A DNA stretch of 64,000 nucleotides from Rhizophagus irregularis (taxonomy: Eukaryota > Glomeromycota > Glomeromycetes > Glomerales > Glomeraceae). This document shows positions 22,380 through 33,145 of this stretch, piece by piece. Under the pieces are notes generated by a model. The model searched no databases and had not been told where the DNA came from. It worked only from the letters and a program-made list of their open reading frames with translations. The stretch covers positions 3,658,001 to 3,722,000 of the forward strand of contig NC_089434.1 of assembly GCF_026210795.1 (NCBI RefSeq). Direction: 5' to 3'. Within the stretch, counting starts at the first letter, position 1, and every line of letters begins with the position of its first letter. The position numbers and the translations under genes were made by a program.

Positions 22380-23723
22380 AATGCAATTTACCTGCTGTCA
22401 GCAGATGCTCAGTAAATCTGCTTAGTGAAATTTTTGGATGTTTGTTTAAGACTTCTCATATATCAAATTATCCATCAATTTTCTGATCCGAATCTTTCTC
22501 TTGAAGTTCTTTAGTACGTGGATAATTATAAAGCGTAAGATGTAAATAATATTGCTTTATTTATTATTATTATTTATGTGATTTAACTAATAATGTTTTA
22601 GAATGTAGATATTAATTTTACATTATTATAATAGCATGCAAAAGTACTGTAAAATTATTTATTTATTTGAAGTTTAATAAATAAAGTTTGGCAAAATCTT
22701 TTACTATATTCTTACAAATTATGTCACTTATCAATCAAAACAAACAACCAATTTTTGAAAAAATTCGTTATTTCCAACTCAAACTTGATAAGTTATATTA
22801 TAAATTCAAATTCATACAAAGCAGAAAGTAATAAATAATTAAAAAAGTGAAAAAATCTAATTTCTCTTAGGTTAGTTAGTTGGTGCTGATTTAGTTATTA
22901 TTTTTGATAATTCTTCAGTTTTTTTCTTATCAATATATTGTAACTATTAGTAATGAATATTGATCTCAATTTTTGGCAAGCTTTTAATAATGAAATGTTC
23001 TAATAATAGTGATAAATTTTTAATCAAGATTTTCGTGGATTTTACAAATAAAGATGAGAAATTCTTCATTATAATCATTTTCAACAAACCAACCCCATAA
23101 CCGTCAAATCGTAATTAAATTTCTCTGAGGCGTCCACCACTATTTTCAATTATAATAGAAGCATCAATTAATGAAATGAATTAAATCAATTAAAGATGCC
23201 AACATTTGATACTTTTAATTTATGAAGTTTTGTGAGTAAATCTTGTATACAATAAATTAAGGGACATTATTAAATGATTAAGAACATGCTAATACAAGAA
23301 AAATTTCCTTGTAGAAATCAGATGAGCTTTAGCTTCTGGGAAATAAAACATTTCATGTTTGTTTGATTTAATATTCAAATATTTCAATTCACATTTACTC
23401 ATTAAAAGATTGTAAATTTCTTGTGCAAAAGAAATTGATTATATGAGTTTAAAGCTCCTATAGGAATTATAAAATTCATAAATATCTATATCAATATTCT
23501 TGCAGAACAAATAAAAATGAATTGTGTAAAATTTGGGGTACTAGAATTTTTAGGTATTCTTTACATTGACACAGCTTTTAAGTGCTCAGACATTCATATC
23601 ACCCTGTGTAGAATTATAAAGTCCTTCGTCACACTTCGGACTAATTAGGAATGAAAAGAGAGATTTTGAAACCTCTTTCAGTTCTTCTAAATCAAAAAGA
23701 ATATCTTTATTAAGCTTTGGCAT
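22380..23723 (-). pseudogene. decayed tandem duplicate of the F-box gene
   Basis: On the minus strand from 23723 the sequence begins MPKLNKDILF, like the intact neighbour at 26107. Further blocks match that gene in order: 23300-23470 matches 25640-25790 and 22860-22925 matches 24848-24915. Frameshifts, stops and about 0.55 kb of deletions separate them. The 3' flank is duplicated too: CAGCAGATGCTCA and GCGTAAGATGTAAATA at 22397-22550 recur at 24230-24350. So the duplication covered gene plus downstream DNA, and this copy then decayed. Confidence 0.75.
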
Positions 23724-24649
23724 TTTCTTCTATTACATTTTAACAAGGATATTTATAGAAGTGATATTTTATATGGTATTGAGACAGAAAAAAACTAAAA
23801 GGAACAAAAATTTGAAAATTTATAAAATCCTCACCTTCGTCGGATTATTCTGTGCGACTTAAAATGCTGTTCAAATAATGTTTAGCAACATTAATAGATT
23901 ATTTAATGATCATTGGTGGTGAGTGAGCGTTAAAATTATAATTTCTTTCTCTTTTTTAATTCATAATACATAATAATCTGCATATTTACATTTTTACATT
24001 CCACTCATTCTACCTTTTCACAAAAAAAAAATTGCTTAATAAATTAGATTGGGCACTGAAATTATTTATGCAGTTTTTCTGTACGATATTTGTTGAATGA
24101 AGTGTTAGTGGAATATGGTTTGACTTATGTATAATATATAGAAGTTATGTTATATTTGTAATATAACTTATGCAATCAAATTGAGAATAAAAATTCATAT
24201 AATAAAACAAGAAATCTATAAATCTTGATCAGCAGATGCTCAATAAATTTCCCATATATTATTATCCTAACAAAACTCTTTCATTTGAAGCACTTTATTA
24301 TTGTGATATATATGACCAGTATGACATATTAGAAAAAGGCGTAAGATGTAAATAGCCGTATTATTTCTCATTTACATTATACATTCGATATGAATATTTA
24401 TATATAGTTATTATTCCAAAATATAGAATTGTTAATGGAATATTAAGCTTTATCGCAAAAAGTTCAAATTCTCAATTTTACGTATATATATATAGATAAA
24501 ATTCTGGTAAACATTTTTTATTTGTAACTTATAATACGATTCTTACAAACTTAATATTACATACAACGCAAAGAAATAATACAAACATATTTAATAAATA
24601 TAAACATATGATATGTGATAAATTATGACTGAGCTATTTTACTTTAAAT

Positions 24650-26107
24650 TTAATAGTATATATTATTTCTTCCAGGATCACACCTAAATTCTCTAATTAC
24701 TCCATTTTCTTTATATTTATCGATCAATTTCATATAGTCATCTCCCTTATATATAGGATCAGATGTAAGTATAGTAAGTGCAGGCCGGTCCTTCCAATTT
24801 TTAAAGAATGTCTCCAAATTTTTCAAAGAAAATTGAAATTCTTTAAAAAATCTAATTTCTCTTAGGTTTTTCGGTGCTGATCTAATCAATATTTTTAATA
24901 ATTTTTCTCCAGTTTCTTCTTTATTAATACTTGGTATACTTAATAATAATGATTTCAAAGTTTGACAACTTTTTAATAACGTTTCAAATTCAGTGAAATG
25001 ATCCGCTGTTGATAGAAATAGTAATGATAAATATTCAACTGAAGGACAATTTTGATGGACTTTACAAATAAAATTAAGAGAATCTTCACCAAGGTTATCA
25101 TACCAATATCCGTAATCAATATATCTTAATAAAATTCCTCTGAGATGTCCTCCACTATTTTCAATTATAGCAGAAGCTTCATTTAACGAAGTGAAATCAA
25201 TATTAAAGGCCTCAAGTTCATGATATACCAACATTTTTAATTGGATTTCAGAAAAATAAACATAAACATTATTAATTATTAACGTTTTTAATTTATGAAG
25301 TTTTGTAAGTACATCTTGTATGATTGTGTGTTCATAACAATCAATAAAATCAAGGAACAATATTAAGTGATTAAGAGCGTCAGCTTTTTGTGCTAATGCA
25401 AGAAAAATTTCTTTATAAGGATCTTCTATAAAATCTTCATCGTCAAAATCATCCTTCAACTCAAAATATTTTAGATTTCTTTGATTTTCAATTAATTTGA
25501 CTAATCCATGATTAATTTTCATTTTTCTGTTTATAATAATAAGTCTTTGTATATTTTGACAAATACGGGCTAATCCATGAAAGTATGAAGAATCAATATA
25601 TGTATCACATTCTAATTCGCAAAGTGATTCAAGTCGAGTCTTAGCTCCTGGAAAGTAAAATATTTGATGCTGAAGTGATCTAATATTAATATACTTAAAT
25701 TGAGAACATTTCCTCATTAAAAGATTGTAAATTTCTAGTTGTAAAAGAAATTGATTATATGATTCTGAAGTTCCTATAGAAATTATATCATTCAATATGT
25801 CTACATCTATACTTCTGCAAAAAGATAAGTAATCAAATAAAAGAGGTTGATGTAAAATAGGAGGTAAGAAGATTTCTTGACTTATTAGAGATTCTTTAAT
25901 ATCATCTGATAGATAGGAAATGATAAAAGAGTATAATGAATTTTTATTACGATAATTAATATTATAGCACCAAGGGTTTTTCCATAAGATTGGAATAACA
26001 GTTTCGCACCAAAGCCTATTAACCATTAGGCATGAAAAGAGAGATTTGGAATCTTTTTTTAATTCTTCAAAAATTAAAAAAAGAATATCTTTGTTAAGTT
26101 CAGGCAT
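24650..26107 (-). CDS. F-box protein with leucine-rich C-terminal region
   Basis: Single-exon gene of 485 residues. Residues 1-45 form an F-box-like segment (NKDILFLIFEELKKDSKSLF, then CLMVNRLWCETVIPILWKNP), which in such proteins binds Skp1 of SCF ubiquitin ligases. The rest is Leu/Ile-rich with irregular repeats (LKYFELKD, LHKLKTLIINN, LRGILLRYIDYGYW, CQTLKSLLLSIPSI, LREIRFFKEF), a likely degenerate LRR substrate-binding region. This architecture is strongly expanded in Glomeromycotina; the substrate is unknown. The ATG at 26107 is the first in frame and directly precedes the F-box. A decayed duplicate lies downstream at 22380-23723. Confidence 0.85.
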   Translation of the reverse strand: MPELNKDILFLIFEELKKDSKSLFSCLMVNRLWCETVIPILWKNPWCYNINYRNKNSLYSFIISYLSDDIKESLISQEIFLPPILHQPLLFDYLSFCRSIDVDILNDIISIGTSESYNQFLLQLEIYNLLMRKCSQFKYINIRSLQHQIFYFPGAKTRLESLCELECDTYIDSSYFHGLARICQNIQRLIIINRKMKINHGLVKLIENQRNLKYFELKDDFDDEDFIEDPYKEIFLALAQKADALNHLILFLDFIDCYEHTIIQDVLTKLHKLKTLIINNVYVYFSEIQLKMLVYHELEAFNIDFTSLNEASAIIENSGGHLRGILLRYIDYGYWYDNLGEDSLNFICKVHQNCPSVEYLSLLFLSTADHFTEFETLLKSCQTLKSLLLSIPSINKEETGEKLLKILIRSAPKNLREIRFFKEFQFSLKNLETFFKNWKDRPALTILTSDPIYKGDDYMKLIDKYKENGVIREFRCDPGRNNIYY

Positions 26108-28019
26108 TATTTATTCAATAAATAAAGAAAAAACGTTTAATAATCTGTTATAACTAGAAGCCTGGGAATATATAATTACAGAAGTACAAAATAAAAGAAA
26201 CAAAAACCCCCTAAAATTTATGAATGGAACTAAATTTATATAACAAACCCGAACTCCGAACCAATTGGGTTTGTAAAAATAATATTTCACAAATGTACGT
26301 TAATTACCTGATTAGTCCGAAATGTAACAAAGGAATATATACTTCTACGCTTGATGACGACATGTCCATCCGACACGTGATGATGTATCAGCAATAAGAC
26401 TTTAAATGGCACCTCGGACTTTATAAAGGTTGCCCCGAAGAGAATATGCCCGCGATTGTGCGTGAAGATTTAGGCAGTTTAATATAATGAATTTCATGTA
26501 TTTGCATTTGCTTACTTGTAGCCAATTCATATAATTTCTTTAATAAAAAAAAAATAACGGTTTCCGCTTCCTAGTTTACTAATTATTAATAATAAATTAT
26601 ATTAAAACTTGTTCAAAAAAATAATAATATATGTAATTTTTATAAAAAAAGTAATGTTTTATATGAAATATAATTTTTCAAATTAAATGATAATCTAATT
26701 AAGGCATAATCCATCAAATCTCAAGTTATGAAAATTTGACAAGATTCTAACTTCTAAGCCAATCCCGTTAATAATAGCAATCGTCTAACATCTTAATAAC
26801 GCCAAAATCCTGATTGAGATTCAACCGGATAAATTTGAGATTGGTTAATTTTTAATTGAGTTATTTCTAATTTTAGAAAAACAATTGATGAACATTTCAT
26901 TCTTATGCTATGGCGTTTATTTACCTTTCATTTTACCTTCATAACTGCGTTTAATTAATATTTTAAAACCGAGAATACCTCCTAGTAAAGCGGATGTAGC
27001 TCAATGGTTTAAAGAAACTTATATTTATGGAAAATAGGACGAGAAATATGTAGTTCGCGATGATCACTATTTCCACCAGCATTATGATCAATTTCGTTAA
27101 TATTAATAAAATTTATTAATGATTTGTGTTTAGAAATAATTTAATATACAGTATGTGATAAATTACGACCCGTTACTGCACCATAACATTTTTAAAATTA
27201 TACGCTTAATTGGCTTATTTTTTTAAAAAAAAAAACTTCAAGAATTAGTTTGGCTGTCAAGATTTTTTAGTTGTCAGAATTTTGTGGTTGTAAAAGAACA
27301 AAAAATATCAAACATGGAACGATTGTGAATAAATTGATACCTTATGAGCATATAATGCATGGAACAGGAATTGTTGCCTAAAGGTTAACGTAACAAACGG
27401 CATCATTAAAATTTTTAATAAATATTTTCTATGCCATGATATAAATGTTGTTTTTATTATTATTTCTCTTCGTTGTACCTATTATTTCATTAATAATAAA
27501 TTAGTTCAATGCACTTATTTAAGAATCAAGCGAAAACATTTTGAATTATTTATTATATAATATGGATACATGAGCAGCGTGTGATTTTCAAACTTAAACA
27601 TGCGGATGGCGCACACCGTATGGGTGCGGTAGTACGCAAATGCCGCAAAGCGACACGAATAATTTTTTAACGATGCGCAAAAAATTTTATCTCCGTATTA
27701 TGTAAATTTAATTACTAAGTTCTTTTTAAAAAAGAGGTGCAATGTAATAATTATAGTTATACAATGCTTTTATTTTCTTATAAAATTGAATGTTCTTTAT
27801 TAATTGAATATTATATTAATTACATATTAATGAATTATGAATAAAATTATAAAATCCATAAAAAAATTATAAAAATGTTCAAGATATGAATATTTCTATT
27901 CATTAGCTCACCACACATATTGATTTACCCGTGTTATTCCAATCAAAATTATGAAAATCATTAGGTCCGTTTGGTTTGCAAATATCATTAAATGTATATT
28001 CAACGTGTCATAGTTCATC
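26108..28019. other. no supported gene
   Basis: The 26220-26480 part is less AT-rich and is the likely promoter region of the F-box gene. At 26991-27010 GCGGATGTAGCTCAATGG resembles the 5' half of a tRNA, but no matching 3' half follows. A GC-richer patch at 27600-27665 (GCGGATGGCGCACACCGTATGGGTGCGG) is unexplained. Otherwise AT-rich. Confidence 0.4.
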
Positions 28020-29545
28020 CGATTTTTTACCCGTTCATCATGGGCATTAGAAAGAGGAATTATTTAATAGGCTAGTTTAACAAGCTTAGAAATTAACGGA
28101 TAATCACTAATAAAATGAGGTTTCGTGTTCCAAATATGCTCCCATCCCTTAACAAAATCAAAATCACGGATTGATTTCATTATTTGCTTAACGATTCCCA
28201 TTTTTGATTTAATTCTGTTTCATTAAAATATGCAGAGAAATTCTCGCCAGTAGTAGTTGAAAAACGATCATTTACAAAATATTCTGCTAAAATTTTACTA
28301 TCGCCACAATATGCAATATCACTTTCTCTTTGAGGTAGAAATTTGGGATCAAAAATTCTAGTGAATTATAAATTTCTGAATCCGGAAATCGATTTTTTGG
28401 AGCATTAATAATTGCTTCAGATTTTAAAATAAAAGAAGGTAAATTTACAGGATCGATATTTTTTTACCATATATTTATATAAAATAGTTCCATATATTGA
28501 AAAAACTTCTTCAGTTCCAATAAATTATTCTTTGATAGCTGAAATTGTTGTTTCTAAAGAATGTTTCAATTCTGAAAGATCTATATAATCGCGTTGATCA
28601 TCTTTGATAAAATGTACATTAAATCTGCTAAGAGCATCGTTGATATAATAAATTCTGTATCGAGATTATTAATTAATTGAGTAGCCCAGATTCTATCTTT
28701 AGGATTTTCTGCATTGATTGCATCATCATTAAGAGCATCGATAACAGAAAATAACTTGATGGAGATTATGTACAACATTTGACATAGATAACCATCGGGT
28801 ATTAATAATACAGTCAACTCTTAATATAACGAAGTTGGCGATCAGGCCTTCGTTATAGGAATATTCGTTAATATGATGGGAAAATCTGGTATAACCCGGA
28901 AAATTTTTGTGTATTATGGTATATTGTCGTATAATAATTGTATCTTATAATGCAAAAACGCAAGTTACACAAAATATCTTCATTATATTGAAAAAAAATT
29001 CGGTATAAAAGAAAATTCGTTATTAAAAGGGGCATTTTTCATATACGGTTTATAAAATTTACTTCGTTAAACGGTATACAGCATTTAATTAGTAAAATTC
29101 GGTATAATGAGATTTTTTTCATATGTTAAAATCTGTACCATACTGAAGATCCGTTATATTGTAAAATTCGTTATATCAAAATTCGTTATAAGAAGAGTTG
29201 ACTGTATTCAATATTGTGGATCATTAATATCTTGCATAAGCTTCAGGTTTTGCATTCGTTTGTATGATCCTATAATTGTTTGCAAATAGCTTCATATTGA
29301 CATATTCTTTAAAATATACCACTTCTTTCGCAACATCTTGGCCAGCTAAATGAAGTCTATGAGCAATACAATGAACAGAAGTCATTAATAGATTTTTCTT
29401 CTTTAATTGTGCCACTACACTATTAATTTTTCCTAAATAAAAAAAAAAGTAATCAATACAGTTAACTATTAAATTATTTCTATTTTAATTAACCTGTCAT
29501 AACAGAAGTGCCATCGCTTCCAAAATGAGCAACTGAATGTTTTTA
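28020..29545 (-). pseudogene. hAT-transposase-like (ZNF862-type) pseudogene, split by a MITE
   Basis: Minus-strand blocks in order: SVAHFGSDGTSVMTG at 29545-29494; an intron 29493-29436 with intact splice sites; KINSVVAQLKKKNLLM, then SVHCIAHRLHLA at 29435-29300; the MITE 28811-29204; TRWLSMSNVVHNLHQVIF at about 28800-28745; FSVIDALNDDAINAENPKDR, then TMLLADLMYILSKM to about 28590; and, after several stops and frame changes, a C-terminal block with KLVKLAY and IIPLSNAHDE near 28030-28100. SDGxSVMTG, HCxAHRLxLA and the PLSNAxxER ending are typical of hAT-derived transposases with a C-terminal dimerisation region. Frameshifts at several points make this a dead copy. Confidence 0.7.
28811..29204. 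mobile_element. TA-flanked MITE (Tc1/mariner or pogo type)
   Basis: The ends CAGTCAACTCTTAATATAAC and, on the other strand, CAGTCAACTCTTCTTATAAC form terminal inverted repeats of about 23 bases. Both are flanked by TA (28809-28810 and 29205-29206), the insertion signature of Tc1/mariner/pogo elements, and the CAGTNNACTC terminus fits pogo/Tigger types. The 394-bp interior consists of ATTCGTTATA-like motifs in both orientations and has no coding capacity, so it depended on a transposase made elsewhere. It interrupts the hAT-like pseudogene. Confidence 0.8.
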
Positions 29546-30472
29546 ATTTGTAAATCTTATTTGGTTAAAAAACTTTTATTTGTATTGTAATATTATTAGC
29601 GCTAAACCGGCTATACTAATTTTCTCCCCTAGTTCCATTGATTCTGCGGGTCCGATTAATCAACATCTGGAATTTTTTGATTTGTAATCATTTGTAATAA
29701 TCCCGGACCCATCATTACATGGAATCCGAGCTATCATATGACCTATATGACTTGATTTGTCATAAGTCATTTGTCATTTGCCAATGACTTTGTCATAAGA
29801 TTCTTAATTCCGACCGACATTTATAAATTTGGCCAGAATTATTGTTATTAGATTGGATAAAATTTTAAATAGACTTTATTATTATCAAAAATAACTATTT
29901 TTCTTTACTTTCTATTCATTTATTAATTAACTTTACAGCGCTAAATTTTGGATCCCCTCCATCCATCATAATAAAAGCTTTTCACAGTTTCTCTCCCAAT
30001 CTTTTTTCCAGTGAGTGAGTTGGTGAATTTCGCATCTCACTGTTTTAAATACATAATCCATAGTATCCCCTTCCTCTTTATTTGAATTAATAACTTCCTT
30101 AAAACGAATACTAATTTCAATCGGACGATGGATAGCTACTGGTACTTCCACGTGATCAGTTTGAAGCTTTGGATTATTAGTTAGCCATAATCTCGGTCTG
30201 AAGTTTGCATGACTTCATTTCGGAGTAATGCTAGTTCAGCCTGTATTGATGTACTAACTACTAACTTTTTCGTGGCACTGAATTCAGATTTTATTCTTCC
30301 AAAATCATTATGGCATGCTTCTTAGAAATTATTTGTGGTCATTGACGTCACCATTATCTGCCATAGCAGCATCACGTGAACTAGTCATCACGTGAATTGA
30401 ATTTAGCAAATTTACTATTAATTTCATTTTTTTTTAGATAATAACGCTTGATATTTTTCATAATGTCAGTTA
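29546..30472 (-). other. coding-like remnant, unresolved
   Basis: The minus-strand frame at 29966-30151 (61 codons, with TMDYVFKTVRCEIHQLTHWK) extends upstream through TDHVEVPVAIHRPIEI. It may belong to the N-terminal part of the hAT-like pseudogene next door, but I do not recognise it and cannot join the frames. Around 29560-29930 and 30180-30460 I see only stops and short repeats such as CATCACGTGAA (30371 and 30388). Confidence 0.25.
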
Positions 30473-30754
30473 TAGAGATGGGAAGTAGCTCATCGGTTCA
30501 ACTCCGGCCCAATAGAGCCGTTAAACTGACTTGGAGCGGCTCAGTCTAAACCGACTTAAACCGACTTGAACTATACTTGCCGCCCATTTAAAATCCCATC
30601 CCCTCCCCTCCTCTCCCCTCCCCTCCCATCCCATATCCCATCCCATCCCAAATCCCAATCCCAAATCCCATCCCATCCCAAATCCCAAATACTTGTGTAA
30701 CATTTCTCCAATTGGCCAATTATCACGTGACGTTACACAAACTTCCAAAAAAGG

Positions 30755-31165
30755 AGGTCGTCTAAAGCGGGGGCAAATCACGTGATTCGGTGTAATTTTA
30801 ATTAGATTAATTTTTTATAAAGAAAGATTAATAGAAACTTTAAAATCATAATATAAGCGTATTTTTATCTGCTTTGCAAGTTTACTTAAGGAAAAAAAGT
30901 GGATTATGAATATTGTTTTTGACTTTACATATGAATGAACAAAACTTTGCCGATCATATCCAAAAATGGATAACGAAATTGAAAAAGTCAAATAAATCAA
31001 AAACAGCATTCAAAACCCTACTCTGCGCTCTAAGTAAACTTGCAGAGCAGGCAAAAATGCATTTAGAATGTGTGTTTAGAATGGTTGAATATATGGTGAA
31101 AAGTTTTATTTTATGAAAACAATTTTTTTCGAAGTCACGTGATTTGCCCCTGCTTTAGACGACCT
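30755..31165. mobile_element. MITE nested in the left arm of the hAT-type element
   Basis: Terminal inverted repeats of about 30 bases start AGGTCGTCTAAAGCGGGGGC on the left and AGGTCGTCTAAAGCAGGGGC on the right (other strand), both running into AAATCACGTGA. Flanking CCAAAAAAGG at 30745-30754 and 31166-31175 is a perfect 10-bp direct repeat. Duplications of 9-10 bp suggest a Mutator-like affiliation. Inside, TGCAAGTTTACTTAAGGA at 30877 is inverted against CTAAGTAAACTTGCAGAGC at 31029, a core shared with 6480-6780 and 38854-39114. The open frames here are repeat translations. Confidence 0.8.
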
Positions 31166-32270
31166 CCAAAAAAGGAAATTTTGCCTCCCGCAAAAAATGG
31201 GCAGATTTGGTTTCACAAGTATTCCAAAAAAGGAAATTTCTATGCCGATCACATAATTCCGGCCGTAATGTTTTAGTTTTCGAAGTCTAATGTTAATTCA
31301 GGTCAGAATTTAGTTTAAATCCTTATCTTACATACCCAATTTTTAAGAGATTTACCGATCAGATTTTAATGAAATTTATATCATTGGATTTGTCTCGATG
31401 CAAGGAATTTAATGGCAGTGAAATTATATTCCCAACATTAATATTGAATAAGTTATTATAAAAAATGTATTTTATAATATATATTATTAAATAACATGTA
31501 TAAAGCAAGCAATAATTGGTTACTTTTAATATAAAAAGTTTTTAAAATATATTTATTCAATTTATTATTTTATATTTTTTATTACAATTTAACTTTGAAT
31601 TAACTTAAACCTATCTATTAATTCATCAAAAAAAGTTTGATTATTTATTTCTAATATATATAATTTGATAGATATTATTATTATTGCATAAATATTTAAT
31701 AAAATAATATTTACAAACCAGGAATTAATTTACTGTTAATCTAAAAAAACAATATCAGCAGATATCATCAAAATTATTAATTCAAATAAAATAATCAATA
31801 TATTACTGAATACTAACTGCTAACATGTTACTTTCAAATAATATATAGTATAAAAATACATTTTTTATAATAAATCAGTCAATATTAATTTTAGAAATAT
31901 GATTTCACTACCATTTAATTCCTTGCATCAAGACGAATCCAAAGATATAAATTTCATTAAAATCTGATCAGTAAATCTCTTAAAAATTGGGTTTGTAGGA
32001 TAAGGATTTAAACCTTTATAATTTGTAATTCCGGCCGGAGTTAAAATATAAACTTCGTAAATCTGTTCGGGATCTTAATTTTGCTCATATTCTGGTAATG
32101 GATGCAATGCTGGCCAGAATTATATGATCGGCGTAAAAATTTCCTTTTTTGGAATACTTGTGAAACCAAAATCTCTCAATTTTTGCGGGAAGCAAAATTT
32201 CCTTTTTTGGAAATTTGTGTAACGTCACGTGATAATTGACCAATGAGATTATTTGGGATAAGGGATGGGA

Positions 32271-32534
32271 CAGGGACGATGATTTTTTGCGGCGGTATAA
32301 AGTAAATTTTGTGTGTGATAAAAGTAAATTTTGTGAAATTTTGTGATTTGGCCAGAATTATGCAAGGTTGGCCAACATTACGATTCGTAAATTCTGGCCA
32401 AATTTAGTGTCTGCCGGAATTATAATAATTTCAAATCCTAAATCAGGCCAAAAACTTGAAAATTATCAACATTTTATAGCCAAATTTTGTGATTTTCTGT
32501 GAAATTCTGTGATCACAAAAAATCATCGTCCCTG
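32271..32534. mobile_element. 264-bp hAT-type MITE nested in the right arm
   Basis: The left end is CAGGGACGATGATTTTTTG and the right end is its exact inverse (CAAAAAATCATCGTCCCTG), a 19-base terminal inverted repeat. Flanks carry the 8-bp duplication GGATGGGA at 32263-32270 and 32535-32542. CAGGG fits the YARNG hAT terminus. It inserted into the (TCCCA)n tract of the larger element. The interior is rich in TTTGTGATTTGGCCA-like motifs with no coding capacity. Confidence 0.85.
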
Positions 32535-32689
32535 GGATGGGATAAGGGATATGGGATATGGGTGGGATTGGGATTTGGGATTGGGATGGGATTTTGGCAA
32601 ATGGGAGGGGATTTTGGCAAAAGGGATGGGATATGGGATGGGATGGGATAGGGGATTCTCCTATCCCATTTAATATGGGTGGCAAGTAT

Positions 32690-33070
32690 AACTTGAACTG
32701 CTCAAACCGACTCAAACCAACTTGAGCGGTTCAAGCAGCTCAAACTGACTCAAACCAACTTGAGCGGTTCAAGCAGCTCAAACCGACTCAAGCGACTCAA
32801 ACCGACTTAAAGTGACTCAAACTAAGTTTTTTGTAACACTAACCGGCTTTAATAAATCCTTAATTCCGGCCGGAATTAAGTGATCGGCACGGGGGTTTCC
32901 TTTTTCGGAATACAGTACAACATGATTTTTCAAATTTTTCGCAGGTGACATTTTCCTTTTTTGGAAATTTGTGTAATGTAACGTGATAAAATGGTTCAAG
33001 TCGGTCAAGTCGGTTCAAAGTCGGTTCAAGTTTGTTCAAGTCGGTTTGAGTCGGTTTGAACCGAACCAAG
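32690..33070. repeat. subterminal repeat array of the hAT-type element
   Basis: Motifs of the type CTCAAACCGACTCAAACC and AACTTGAGCGGTTCAAGCAG recur many times at 32690-32825, with the inverse (TCAAGTCGGTTCAAG) at 32993-33065. One unit of about 50 bases is repeated nearly exactly (32727 and 32777 region). The matching left-end motifs at 30525-30575 (AAACCGACTTAAACCGACTT) are fewer. In hAT elements such subterminal repeats bind the transposase; that role here is inference. Confidence 0.65.
32868..32990. repeat. dispersed 130-bp repeat (GGCCGGAATTA...TCACGTGATAA)
   Basis: This copy reads AATTCCGGCCGGAATTA, GATCGGC, TTTCCTTTTTCGGAATAC, a variable part with TTTTTCGCAGG, TTTCCTTTTTTGGAAATTTG and TGTAATGTAACGTGATAA. 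Other copies: 32110-32245 (forward), 30705-31262 (inverted, split by the nested MITE) and a worn one at 6838-6895. TTTCCTTTTTTGGAAA is itself palindromic and occurs twice per unit. This may be an independent MITE family that was captured by the larger element. Confidence 0.55.
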
Positions 33071-33145
33071 CTGGGAACCATAAGCTGACTCCAAAACCAT
33101 ACTCGAGCTGCTCCTTTCTCAAGTTTTCCCATCTCTAGTCAGTTA

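Larger units (their letters stand above)
30473..33137. mobile_element. palindromic non-autonomous hAT-type element, 2.7 kb
   Basis: The ends are TAGAGATGGGAA and its inverted copy TTCCCATCTCTA. They are flanked by the 8-bp direct repeat GTCAGTTA at 30465-30472 and 33138-33145. An 8-bp duplication with a YARNG terminus is the hAT signature. The element is a large inverted repeat: (TCCCA)n tracts at 30592-30690 and 32525-32665, a shared 130-bp repeat at 30705-31262 and 32110-32245, and a block with AAGGAATTTAATGGCAGTGA at 31400 whose inverse is at 31910. The middle (about 31440-31890) is AT-rich. There is no transposase. Two other elements are nested in it (30755-31165 and 32271-32534). Confidence 0.85.

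Noticed and set aside
26991-27070. Possible tRNA starting GCGGATGTAGCTCAATGG
   Set aside because: Only the 5' acceptor and D-arm half fits. No anticodon arm or complementary 3' acceptor follows, and GTAGTTCGCGATG further on is a poor B box.
30521-30781. 86-residue Gly/Trp-rich frame
   Set aside because: It is the translation of the (TCCCA)n tract and subterminal repeats of the hAT-type element.
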